Of a stretch of DNA of 8,293 nt, positions 1 to 7,535 are shown piece after piece (positions within the stretch are counted from its first letter, which is position 1; each line of letters begins with the position of its first letter). The translations under genes were made by a program, and so were the position numbers. The notes beneath the pieces were generated by a model that saw only the letters and a list, made by a program, of their open reading frames with translations, was not told the origin of the DNA and did not search any database. The stretch lies in contig JBGSJA010000142.1 of assembly GCA_041742235.1 (NCBI GenBank), positions 1 through 8,293 on the forward strand. The letters are read 5' to 3'. The stretch comes from BOKV01 sp041742235. Lineage in GTDB: Bacteria; Pseudomonadota; Alphaproteobacteria; Rhizobiales; Rhizobiaceae.

Positions 1-1
1 T

Positions 2-316
2 CACTTTATTGTCTCAAATCCGCCTTACATTCCGGCGAACGAAATAGGGGGCCTTTCCCGCGAGGTTCGAGAACATGATCCGCTTGCCGCCCTTTCAGGT
101 GGCGGAGACGGCCTCGACGCATATCGCGCAATACTGACGCAGGCAGCCGGGCATCTTTTACCGGGCGGGCGTCTATATCTGGAACTTGGCTCCGGCCAGT
201 CCGAACCGGTAGCTACACTGGCACGGGAGAACAATTGGGTGGTCTGCGGCGTTTACAAGGACCTGGCCGCCATCGAGCGCGTCATGGTGCTGCAGTGCGA
301 TGTAAACCATGGGTGA
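2..316 (+). CDS. prmC: Release factor glutamine methyltransferase PrmC, C-terminal part (5' end outside window)
   Basis: PrmC (HemK) uses S-adenosylmethionine to N5-methylate the glutamine of the GGQ motif in peptide release factors RF1 and RF2 in the cytoplasm. The frame is open from the window edge and reads HFIVSNPPYIPANEIGGL at its start. NPPY (bases 17-28) is the motif IV catalytic signature that positions the target glutamine in this family. The following REVREHDPLAAL and GGGDGLDAYR segments are also typical of PrmC, as is the late GGRLYLELGSGQ strand. About 104 residues are visible, roughly the last third of a protein usually near 280-290 residues. The stop is TGA at 314-316. The last 20 or so residues match nothing I can name, which is normal for this variable tail. 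No U-tailed terminator follows, so transcription may run on towards the DUF4167 gene. The family call is firm; only the 5' two-thirds is missing. Confidence 0.92.
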   Translation, partial: HFIVSNPPYIPANEIGGLSREVREHDPLAALSGGGDGLDAYRAILTQAAGHLLPGGRLYLELGSGQSEPVATLARENNWVVCGVYKDLAAIERVMVLQCDVNHG

Positions 317-410
317 AACTCGCTGTTGCAGAAAAAGCTTGGAAATGGCAGACGAAATGGCTAGTTTGTTGGTGTGCAATGGTGTCGCGAATGAGTCGCG
401 CTCATTGCCG

Positions 411-480
411 GGAACGTTCCCTGCCATTTCAAAGATTGTGTGAAAACTGGCCGGTTTGCGGGGGCACTCAGGAACGTTCC
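411..480. repeat. Two identical 10-bp palindromes, GGAACGTTCC, 60 bp apart
   Basis: GGAACGTTCC occurs at 411-420 and again at 471-480. Each copy is a perfect palindrome, and the start-to-start distance is exactly 60 bp, so both lie on nearly the same face of the helix. The surrounding bases differ between the copies, so this is not a longer duplication. The arrangement resembles a paired operator for a dimeric regulator acting on the DUF4167 gene. No regulator with this site is known to me, and the GGAAC half lacks a CGTT partner at the spacing used by EcfG-type sigma factors. Confidence 0.45.
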
Positions 481-536
481 GGTCAGGCCAATCTGTTTGT
501 CAGGATTTGTCCTTGAGAAAGGCGGTTCCGCAGGAC

Positions 537-553
537 TGTGCACGCGCGCGTGC
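537..553. repeat. 14-bp perfect GC palindrome within a 17-bp alternating pyrimidine-purine run
   Basis: GCACGCGCGCGTGC at 540-553 is a perfect palindrome. The alternating pyrimidine-purine pattern extends from 537 to 553. Such runs can adopt Z-form DNA under supercoiling, and in RNA could form a short stem. It lies about 120 bp upstream of the DUF4167 start. A role is not shown. Confidence 0.35.
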
Positions 554-673
554 CTTTGCTTGCGAAGACCAGAGACCGAAAGCTGGTTATGGCCGGCCGC
601 CAAGGCCGGAAGCCAATCCCTTTGGACATGAAGAACCGCGAAACAATCGAAGACTGGACAGAACGAGAAGCTC

Positions 674-1696
674 ATGAGGCAGCAACAACAACAGAAGAAT
701 CGCATGCGGGGCCGCGGGCGCAAGCAGCCCAACCCGATGAGCCGGAGCTTTGAAAGCAATGGCCCGGACGTAAAGATTCGCGGTAACCCCAGCCACATTG
801 CCGAAAAATACACGCAATTGGCTCGCGATGCGCTTTCAGCCGGCGATACGGTCATGGCCGAGAACTATCTCCAGCACGCCGAGCACTATAATCGCATCAT
901 CGCGGCAGCGAACGCGGTGCGCGAATCGGAGCAGGGGCAGCAGCGCTCGCAGCCAGAGTTTGCCGGCGGCTATGACGACGAAGACGACGAGGACGGCGAC
1001 GATATGCGCGGCCCCGGCGAGCGCCGGCCTTCCGATCTGCGCCCGATGCAGCAAGACGACCGGCAGCGCGACGATAACCGCCGCGATGACGGGCGTCGTG
1101 ATGATGGGCGCCGTGATGAGGGGCGCAACCGCAATTTCGACGGCAATCGCAATGATGGCCGCCGCAATGACGGCAACCGCAGTGACGGCAACCGCAACGA
1201 TTTCCGCGATCGCAACGACCGCAATGACGGGCGTGATCGAAACGACAATCGCGACAGGCCGGAACGCCAGGACAATCGCGATCGCTTCGAGGCACGCGAC
1301 CGGCAGGATGGCCCGCGTCCGGAAAACCGGGATCGTGACCGGCAGGATTTCCGGCCGGATCGCGCTGAACGTCAAGATCGTCCCGAACGGCAGGATCGCC
1401 CCGAACGGCAGGAACGTCCGGAACGGGCTCCCCGGGCCGAGAGCGTTGAACCGCGCGATCCGCGCCCGGCGCCGCAGGAAGCTCGCGAACCCCAGGAAAA
1501 CGCCGCAGTTGTCGAGCGTCCGCGCCGCGAACCGCGTACCCGCCGCCCTCGGGTTACCGAGGAAGCCAATGGTCACGCAGCCAAGGCGGCGGCAGGAGCG
1601 CCGGCGTTGCCGGGCATTTCCAGCGATGCGGCAAAGTTGCCCGGCAGCTTGTTCGGCGTTGGTCCCGATACAGTGCCGGTACCTGGCGAAGACTGA
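674..1696 (+). CDS. DUF4167 domain protein with long disordered charged tail
   Basis: This is a 340-residue protein of unknown function. The N-terminus is basic and glutamine-rich (MRQQQQQKNRMRGRGRKQ) and leads into the conserved core: SFESNGPDVKIRG, then HIAEKYTQLARDAL and AENYLQHAEHYNRII, which is the DUF4167 signature (about residues 8-80). After about residue 95 it becomes low-complexity. An acidic DDEDDEDGDD patch is followed by arginine/aspartate/asparagine/glycine repeats (RRDDG three times at 136-150; R-x-E-R-Q-D/E units at 230-251) and a short hydrophobic C-terminal segment around LPGSLFGVGPDTVPVPG. No signal peptide or membrane segment is seen. The basic start and RD/RG-rich tail suggest nucleic-acid or ribosome association, but that is inference. 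The chosen start follows a weak GAGAAG site at 665-670, and relatives begin the same way (MR...Q...MRGR). A terminator closes the gene, so it is probably monocistronic or co-transcribed with prmC. Confidence 0.9.
   Translation: MRQQQQQKNRMRGRGRKQPNPMSRSFESNGPDVKIRGNPSHIAEKYTQLARDALSAGDTVMAENYLQHAEHYNRIIAAANAVRESEQGQQRSQPEFAGGYDDEDDEDGDDMRGPGERRPSDLRPMQQDDRQRDDNRRDDGRRDDGRRDEGRNRNFDGNRNDGRRNDGNRSDGNRNDFRDRNDRNDGRDRNDNRDRPERQDNRDRFEARDRQDGPRPENRDRDRQDFRPDRAERQDRPERQDRPERQERPERAPRAESVEPRDPRPAPQEAREPQENAAVVERPRREPRTRRPRVTEEANGHAAKAAAGAPALPGISSDAAKLPGSLFGVGPDTVPVPGED
1079..1123 (+). repeat. Three tandem 15-bp coding repeats (RRDDG, RRDDG, RRDEG)
   Basis: Units at 1079-1093, 1094-1108 and 1109-1123 each encode Arg-Arg-Asp-Asp/Glu-Gly (residues 136-150). 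They differ by a few bases, mostly at third codon positions. They sit in the disordered tail of the DUF4167 protein and are followed by looser N-D-G and R-N-D variants up to about 1250. Confidence 0.75.
1361..1426 (+). repeat. Tandem 18-bp coding repeats (R-x-E-R-Q-D/E)
   Basis: Three full 18-bp units (1361-1378, 1379-1396, 1397-1414) and a 12-base partial unit (1415-1426) encode RAERQD, RPERQD, RPERQE and RPER, residues 230-251 of the DUF4167 protein. The repeat length differs from the 15-bp block upstream, so the tail contains at least two independent repeat expansions. Such tracts tend to vary in copy number between related strains. Confidence 0.75.
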
Positions 1697-1718
1697 GGCG
1701 CAAACTTGCGATCCGAGA

Positions 1719-1746
1719 AAAACCCGGCAGAGATGCCGGGTTTTTT
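1719..1746 (+). terminator. Rho-independent terminator after the DUF4167 gene
   Basis: AAAACCCGGCA (1719-1729) pairs with TGCCGGGTTTT (1734-1744) around a GAGA loop, and the run of T continues to 1746. It starts 22 bases after the DUF4167 stop codon. The A-rich 5' arm makes it potentially active in both directions, but only the plus-strand gene needs it. Confidence 0.93.
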
Positions 1747-1754
1747 GTTGCCCT

Positions 1755-1783
1755 CTTTTCGTTACGCCCGGCAATTCCCATAT
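1755..1783 (+). promoter_or_regulatory. Possible heat-shock (RpoH-type) promoter for clpB
   Basis: CCCATAT at 1777-1783 resembles the -10 element of alphaproteobacterial RpoH promoters. CTTTTC at 1755-1760 is a poor match to the CTTGAA -35 element, at a 16-base spacing. The site lies just past the DUF4167 terminator and about 95 bases before the clpB start, where a clpB promoter is expected. clpB is RpoH-controlled in relatives, but the -35 match here is weak, so this is tentative. Confidence 0.3.
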
Positions 1784-1862
1784 CAGGTCGGACAACGGGC
1801 TCGCCTTCGCGGGGGCCTTTCCACAACCGCTTCAACCATGCCGCAATGCGGGTGGGCGAAGC

Positions 1863-1870
1863 AGAGGGAG
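1863..1870 (+). promoter_or_regulatory. Ribosome binding site that fixes the clpB start
   Basis: AGAGGGAG lies 8 bases before the ATG at 1879. The alternative in-frame ATG at 1846 has no comparable purine-rich site, which favours the shorter, family-like N-terminus. Confidence 0.8.
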
Positions 1871-1878
1871 CAACGCAT

Positions 1879-4506
<2,628 letters not shown>

Positions 4507-4535
4507 GACGCATCTGGCGGTGGCATGATGAAACG

Positions 4536-4564
4536 AAGGGCCCCGGCAAACCGGGGCCCTTTTT
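4536..4564 (+). terminator. Rho-independent terminator after clpB
   Basis: AAGGGCCCCGG (4536-4546) pairs perfectly with CCGGGGCCCTT (4551-4561) around a CAAA loop, followed by T to 4564. The 11-bp GC-rich stem starts 29 bases after the clpB stop. It is a strong terminator that separates clpB from msrPQ. Confidence 0.95.
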
Positions 4565-4601
4565 CGTCCGGGCGCGCCAGTGGGGTCGGCGATAGGTTCG
4601 G

Positions 4602-4633
4602 TCTGGCGGGTATCCATGTTACAGGCCGCCAGA
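4602..4633. promoter_or_regulatory. 8-bp perfect inverted repeat upstream of msrP
   Basis: TCTGGCGG (4602-4609) and CCGCCAGA (4626-4633) are perfect inverted copies separated by 16 bases. The repeat lies 77 bases upstream of the msrP start, in the only space available for the msrPQ promoter. It could be a regulator site or a leader hairpin. I recognise no known regulator consensus in it. A small GTTTC/GAAAC hairpin at 4681-4693 also sits directly before the msrP ribosome binding site. Confidence 0.35.
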
Positions 4634-4710
4634 GAGAATGTGAGGCAACTTCATTAGGTGTGCGGCCCTATCCCGGTGTAGTTTCGGCGAAACGGAGAAG
4701 GAGCAGGATC

Positions 4711-5628
4711 ATGCGCAGCTTTCGCCAGGATCTCAGATGGTCCGACGTCACGCCGAAATCGCTCTACATCAGCCGCCGCGCGCTTCTTGCCGGCGCTGCC
4801 GGACTCGCCCTCGCCGGACCAGCCGCAGCGAAGCTGAGCTATGCCCCGTCGAAATACTCGACCGACGCAGAGCCGAATACCTTGGAGGATATCACGAGCT
4901 ACAACAACTTCTACGAGTTCGGCCTCGGCAAGGACGATCCCGCGAGATATGCGCAGGCGCTGACGGTCGACCCCTGGTCGATCAAGATCGACGGGATGGT
5001 CGAGAAGCCAGGTGAGTATGGGCTTGCCGATATTCTGAAAGGCGTGGCGCTGGAGGAGCGGATCTACCGATTCCGCTGCGTCGAGGCATGGTCGATGGTC
5101 GTGCCTTGGATCGGTTTCCAACTGTAGGATCTGCTCGATCATGTTGGCGTCCAGACCGGTGCGAACTACGTGGCGTTCGAGACGCTGGTCCGGCCTGAGG
5201 AAATGCCGGGGCAGAGATCTGCGATTCTCGACTGGCCCTACCGCGAAGGTCTGCGCATCGACGAGGCGATGCATCCACTGACCATCCTCGCGACCGGGCT
5301 TTATGGCGAGGAGATGCCAAAGCAGAACGGCGCGCCGATGCGGCTGGTCGTGCCCTGGAAGTATGGCTTCAAGTCGATCAAGTCGATCGTGCGGATCAGC
5401 CTGACGGACACGCAGCCCTTGACCACCTGGAACATGCAGAACCCGCGCGAATACGGCTTTTATTCCAACGTGAACCCTGAGGTCGATCATCCGCGCTGGA
5501 GCCAGGCGACAGAGCGGCGCGTGGGGTCCGGTCTCTTTGGCGGGCGCGTCGATACGATCAGGTTCAACGGCTACGGTGACGAGGTCGCCGCGCTTTATGC
5601 CGGCCAGGATCTCGCGAAGGACTTCTGA
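4711..5628 (+). pseudogene. msrP: Methionine sulfoxide reductase catalytic subunit MsrP, interrupted by an in-frame amber stop
   Basis: MsrP (YedY) is a Tat-exported periplasmic molybdopterin enzyme that reduces methionine sulfoxide in envelope proteins, with electrons from MsrQ. The reading frame spans 306 codons including the final stop. It has a twin-arginine signal (SRRALLAG, residues 21-28), a likely cleavage after PAAA (residue 40), and the molybdenum ligand C123 in RFRCVEAWSMVVPW. Codon 139 (5125-5127) is TAG. The same frame then continues without shift as DLLDHVG, EEMPGQRS, RLDEAMHPLT-like (here RIDEAMHPLT), GAPMRLVVPWKYGFKSIKS, EYGFYSNVNPEVDHPRWSQATER and a family-like C-terminus ending KDF. 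Product from the first part would keep the signal and cysteine but lack more than half the enzyme. I see no ribosome binding site for a restart (the GTG at 5170 lacks one). The start is fixed by GGAG at 4700-4703, 7 bases before the ATG. A one-base sequencing error remains possible. Confidence 0.88.
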
Positions 5629-5631
5629 GGC

Positions 5632-6282
5632 ATGTGGGTCGATGTGATGAACGGGTGGCTCCGCAAGCTCCCGGCGTGGCCTATATATATAGTGGGGCCG
5701 ATGCCGGCGATCTGGCTGTTCTCGCAGGGGGTCGCCGATACGCTCGGCCCCGATCCGGTCAAGGCGATAGAGCATCAGACCGGGCTATACGCGCTGCAAC
5801 TCATCATCGCGGGGCTGATGGTCACGCCTTTGCGGCGGTTTGTCGGGCTCAACCTCCTGAAACTCCGGCGCGCCATCGGTCTCATGGCATTCTTCTATGC
5901 ATCGCTCCATCTTTTGACCTGGGTCGCGCTCGATATGGCGTTTCACATGGCGCAGGCGCTGGGCGATATCGTGAAGCGCCCTTACATCACGCTCGGCATG
6001 GCCGCGTTCCTGATGCTGGTGCCTCTGGCGGCGACGTCGAACGACCGGGCGGTGCGCAAGCTCGGTGCTCTGCGCTGGCGAAAGCTGCATCGGCTGACCT
6101 ATCCGGCGGCGGTGCTGGGGGCTGTGCATTTCGTCTGGCTGGTCAAGGCATGGCCGCCAAAGCCCCTGATCTATCTCGGCGCGGTGGTGGCCCTTGTGGC
6201 GCTGCGCGCCGTGCCGCGCCGGTCGCGCCCACCCGTGCAAGAAAAAGGGGCGGTCGTCCCGCCCCCCGTAGTGTCGTCCTGA
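5632..6282 (+). CDS. msrQ: Heme-binding membrane subunit MsrQ of the methionine sulfoxide reductase system
   Basis: MsrQ (YedZ) is an inner-membrane b-type cytochrome that passes electrons from the respiratory chain or a flavin reductase to periplasmic MsrP. The 216-residue product has about six hydrophobic segments. Its expected heme-ligand histidines are H93 (ASLHLLTW), H153 (KLHRLTYPA) and H166 (AVHFVWLVKAWPPK), offset by two from those of E. coli MsrQ. KLRRAIGLMAFFYASLH is a typical family block. It starts 3 bases after the msrP stop and so is an operon partner translated by coupling or from the overlapping end of msrP. An in-frame ATG at 5647 is an alternative start. It appears intact although msrP carries a stop codon. 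A (TA)5 run at 5682-5691 brings two rare ATA isoleucine codons. The last codons (from 6247) double as a terminator hairpin for the convergent gene. Confidence 0.95.
   Translation: MWVDVMNGWLRKLPAWPIYIVGPMPAIWLFSQGVADTLGPDPVKAIEHQTGLYALQLIIAGLMVTPLRRFVGLNLLKLRRAIGLMAFFYASLHLLTWVALDMAFHMAQALGDIVKRPYITLGMAAFLMLVPLAATSNDRAVRKLGALRWRKLHRLTYPAAVLGAVHFVWLVKAWPPKPLIYLGAVVALVALRAVPRRSRPPVQEKGAVVPPPVVSS
6242..6265 (-). terminator. Terminator of the fasciclin genes, lying inside the msrQ 3' coding end
   Basis: GGGGCGG (6247-6253) pairs with CCGCCCC (6259-6265). Read on the minus strand, the stem is followed by TTTTT (complement of 6242-6246). It sits about 30 bases past the minus-strand fasciclin stop at 6295. 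On the plus strand no T-run follows the stem, so it should act mainly on leftward transcription, although the hairpin is within msrQ codons. Confidence 0.8.
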
Positions 6283-6294
6283 GCGGCGATCCGA

Positions 6295-6786
6295 TCAGGG
6301 CAGAAGAACGCGGTCGATCACATGGATCACGCCGTTTGATGCCACGATGTCGGCCTTGATGACGTTGGACTTGTTGACCTTGACGCCATTGCGACCGTCG
6401 ATATGAACCGTCTTGCCCTGAACCGTCGCCACGTTTAGCCGCTTTCCGGCAAGCTGATCGGACGTCACGGCACCTGGCACGACATGGTAGGTCAGGACCG
6501 CGACCAGCTTGTCCTTGTTCTCGGGCAAAAGAAGATTCTCGACTGTTCCGGCGGGAAGGGCGGCGAAAGCCGCGTTGGTCGGCGCGAAAACGGTGTAGGG
6601 TCCGTCACCCTTCAGCGTTTCAACGAGCCCGGCGGCCTGCACCGCCATCACGAGGGTGGAGAAATCCGGATTCGCCGCCGCGATATCGACGATGTCGGGT
6701 TCCTTCGGCGTCATCGGCGCGCATGCGGCAACCGCGCCGAGCGCCAGTGCGGCGACCGTGCCGCGGATCAGTGAGCGTCTGTTCAT
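6295..6786 (-). CDS. Fasciclin (FAS1) domain lipoprotein
   Basis: This is a 163-residue single-FAS1-domain protein. The N-terminus MNRRSLIRG followed by a hydrophobic stretch and VAAC (C22) is a lipoprotein signal; the paired arginines also allow Tat export. FAS1 signatures follow: FSTLVMAVQAAGLVETLKG, GPYTVFAPTNAAFAALPAG (H1 region), LTYHVVPG and GVIHVIDRVLLP (H2 region). FAS1 domains mediate adhesion in eukaryotes; in bacteria they are exported proteins of mostly unclear function, often near oxidative-stress or ECF-sigma genes. Its start follows GGAAGAGG, 5 bases before the ATG. It lies 68 bases downstream of a close paralogue and ends 12 bases from the convergent msrQ stop. The domain call is firm; the role is not known. 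Confidence 0.93.
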   Translation of the reverse strand: MNRRSLIRGTVAALALGAVAACAPMTPKEPDIVDIAAANPDFSTLVMAVQAAGLVETLKGDGPYTVFAPTNAAFAALPAGTVENLLLPENKDKLVAVLTYHVVPGAVTSDQLAGKRLNVATVQGKTVHIDGRNGVKVNKSNVIKADIVASNGVIHVIDRVLLP

Positions 6787-6819
6787 TCTGTCCTCTTCCG
6801 TTTTCGGTTCTGCTGGGCG

Positions 6820-6844
6820 AAAGGGGCGGCCGTCGGCCGCCCCT
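6820..6844 (-). terminator. Hairpin between the two fasciclin genes (weak terminator or attenuator)
   Basis: GGGGCGGCC (6823-6831) pairs perfectly with GGCCGCCCC (6835-6843), and A6822/T6844 extends the stem to 10 bp with a GTC loop. On the minus strand only three T follow, so termination is probably partial. It starts about 10 bases past the stop of the upstream fasciclin gene. It may cut expression of the downstream lipoprotein gene relative to the first, or protect the first message's 3' end. Confidence 0.65.
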
Positions 6845-6854
6845 CCGTAGCGGA

Positions 6855-7331
6855 TTACATCGCCGGCATGATCACCGTGTCGATCACATGGATGTCGCCG
6901 TTCGACGCCTCGATGTCGGCGGTCGTGACGTTCGCGTCGTTCACCTTGACGCCGCCTTCAGTCATGATCGTGATCTCGCCGCCCTGCACCGTCGTGGCCT
7001 TCATGTCGTTCGTCAGATCGGTCGACATGACCTTGCCGGGCACCACGTGGTAGGTGAGGATCGCCGTCAGCTTTTCCTTGTTCTCAGGCTTCAGCAGGTC
7101 CTCGACGGTGCCGGCCGGCAGCGCGGCGAAAGCATCATCAGTCGGAGCGAATACGGTGAAGGGGCCTTCACCCTTCAGCGTATCGACGAGCCCGGCGGCC
7201 TGAACCGCCGCGACGAGCGTGGTGAAGTTGCCGGCGCCGACCGCGGTATCGACGATATCGGTATCGGCGGCATAGGCGGGTGCCGCCAGGGCGGCAACGG
7301 CGGTAAGAGCAAGAAATGTTCTGCGGATCAT
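6855..7331 (-). CDS. Secreted fasciclin (FAS1) domain protein
   Basis: This is a 158-residue protein with a Sec-type signal peptide (MIRRTFLALTAVAALAAPAYA, cut after residue 21, AYA/AD) and one FAS1 domain. Conserved blocks are FTTLVAAVQAAGLVDTLKG, GPFTVFAPTDDAFAALPAG, TAILTYHVVPGKV and GDIHVIDTVIMPAM. It is closely similar along its length to the neighbouring lipoprotein gene, so the pair arose by tandem duplication. Unlike its neighbour it has no lipobox cysteine and should be free in the periplasm or outside the cell. Its start has GGGAG upstream on the minus strand. As the first gene of the pair it is probably the better expressed. The domain is clear; the function (adhesion, envelope stress) is not established. 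Confidence 0.94.
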   Translation of the reverse strand: MIRRTFLALTAVAALAAPAYAADTDIVDTAVGAGNFTTLVAAVQAAGLVDTLKGEGPFTVFAPTDDAFAALPAGTVEDLLKPENKEKLTAILTYHVVPGKVMSTDLTNDMKATTVQGGEITIMTEGGVKVNDANVTTADIEASNGDIHVIDTVIMPAM

Positions 7332-7370
7332 CTGGGTTCTCCCGTTGAGATTAGAGGTTCGTGTCGCGCG

Positions 7371-7535
7371 CTACACAACCACTACGGTCCAGCCCCCTGG
7401 GCGGATCAGTCGTCGCAATAACGTATCCGTGATCCGCCGCAGTGCGATTCTGCTGAGTCCGGCGGGCAGCGACCGGATCAGCGGCGAAGCGATGCGGGAG
7501 AGACCCATGAATATCAGCGGTTTACGCGGGGTCAT
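7371..7535 (-). CDS. Marginal small ORF, 54 residues, unrecognised
   Basis: The ORF runs from an ATG at 7533-7535 to a TAG at 7371-7373 on the minus strand, 39 bases upstream of the secreted fasciclin gene and in the same direction. A GAGG lies 8 bases before the start. The product begins MTPRKPLIFMGLSRIASPLI, is rich in Arg, Leu and Ile, and ends RPGGWTVVVV. It could form a positively charged amphipathic helix. I recognise no family. It may be a real small gene, the 3' remnant of a longer lost gene, or chance. Confidence 0.22.
   Translation of the reverse strand: MTPRKPLIFMGLSRIASPLIRSLPAGLSRIALRRITDTLLRRLIRPGGWTVVVV
7400..7438. repeat. 9-bp perfect inverted repeat GGCGGATCA / TGATCCGCC
   Basis: GGCGGATCA (7400-7408) and TGATCCGCC (7430-7438) are perfect inverted copies with 21 bases between them. 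They lie about 70-107 bases upstream of the secreted fasciclin start. Each arm contains TGATCC, the -35 core of promoters read by the ECF sigma factor of the RpoE-ChrR type. On the minus strand the sequence 18 bases after it is TAGTG rather than the expected TAANA, so the promoter reading is weak. An operator or hairpin is equally possible. Confidence 0.35.

Larger units (their letters stand above)
317..673. other. Gene-poor gap between prmC and the DUF4167 gene
   Basis: This 357-base stretch holds only short open frames with no recognisable protein and no good ribosome binding site. It contains a small hairpin (AATGAG at 390-395 pairing with CTCATT at 401-406), two copies of GGAACGTTCC, a 14-bp GC palindrome at 540-553, and a CCGGCC/GGCCGG hairpin at 593-609. 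It probably carries the promoter and 5' leader of the DUF4167 gene. I could not find a convincing -35/-10 pair in it. A small RNA is possible but cannot be shown from sequence alone. Confidence 0.6.

Noticed and set aside
411..480. GGAAC halves as EcfG general-stress promoters
   Set aside because: No CGTT element occurs 16-18 bases from GGAAC on either strand for either copy.
628..753. Small ORF starting MKNRETIEDWTERE that overlaps the DUF4167 start
   Set aside because: It has no clear ribosome binding site or homology, and it runs out of frame into the conserved DUF4167 N-terminus.
836..1795. Long minus-strand open frame (319 codons) opposite the DUF4167 gene
   Set aside because: It is the mirror of the R/D/N repeat tract. 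The product is a monotonous Ile/Ala/Val string, and the plus-strand frame has a recognisable domain and terminator.
4525..4710. 62-codon upstream extension of the msrP frame starting at 4525
   Set aside because: It starts within the clpB terminator hairpin and would place the Tat signal in the middle of the protein. The ATG at 4711 has a good ribosome binding site and matches the family.
5170..5628. Second half of msrP as a separate gene from GTG 5170
   Set aside because: There is no ribosome binding site before the GTG, and the product would lack the export signal and the molybdenum-ligand cysteine. It is the distal part of the interrupted gene.
4654..5775. 373-codon minus-strand open frame opposite msrP and msrQ
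   Set aside because: The opposite strand shows clear MsrP and MsrQ sequence. This frame has no family signature.
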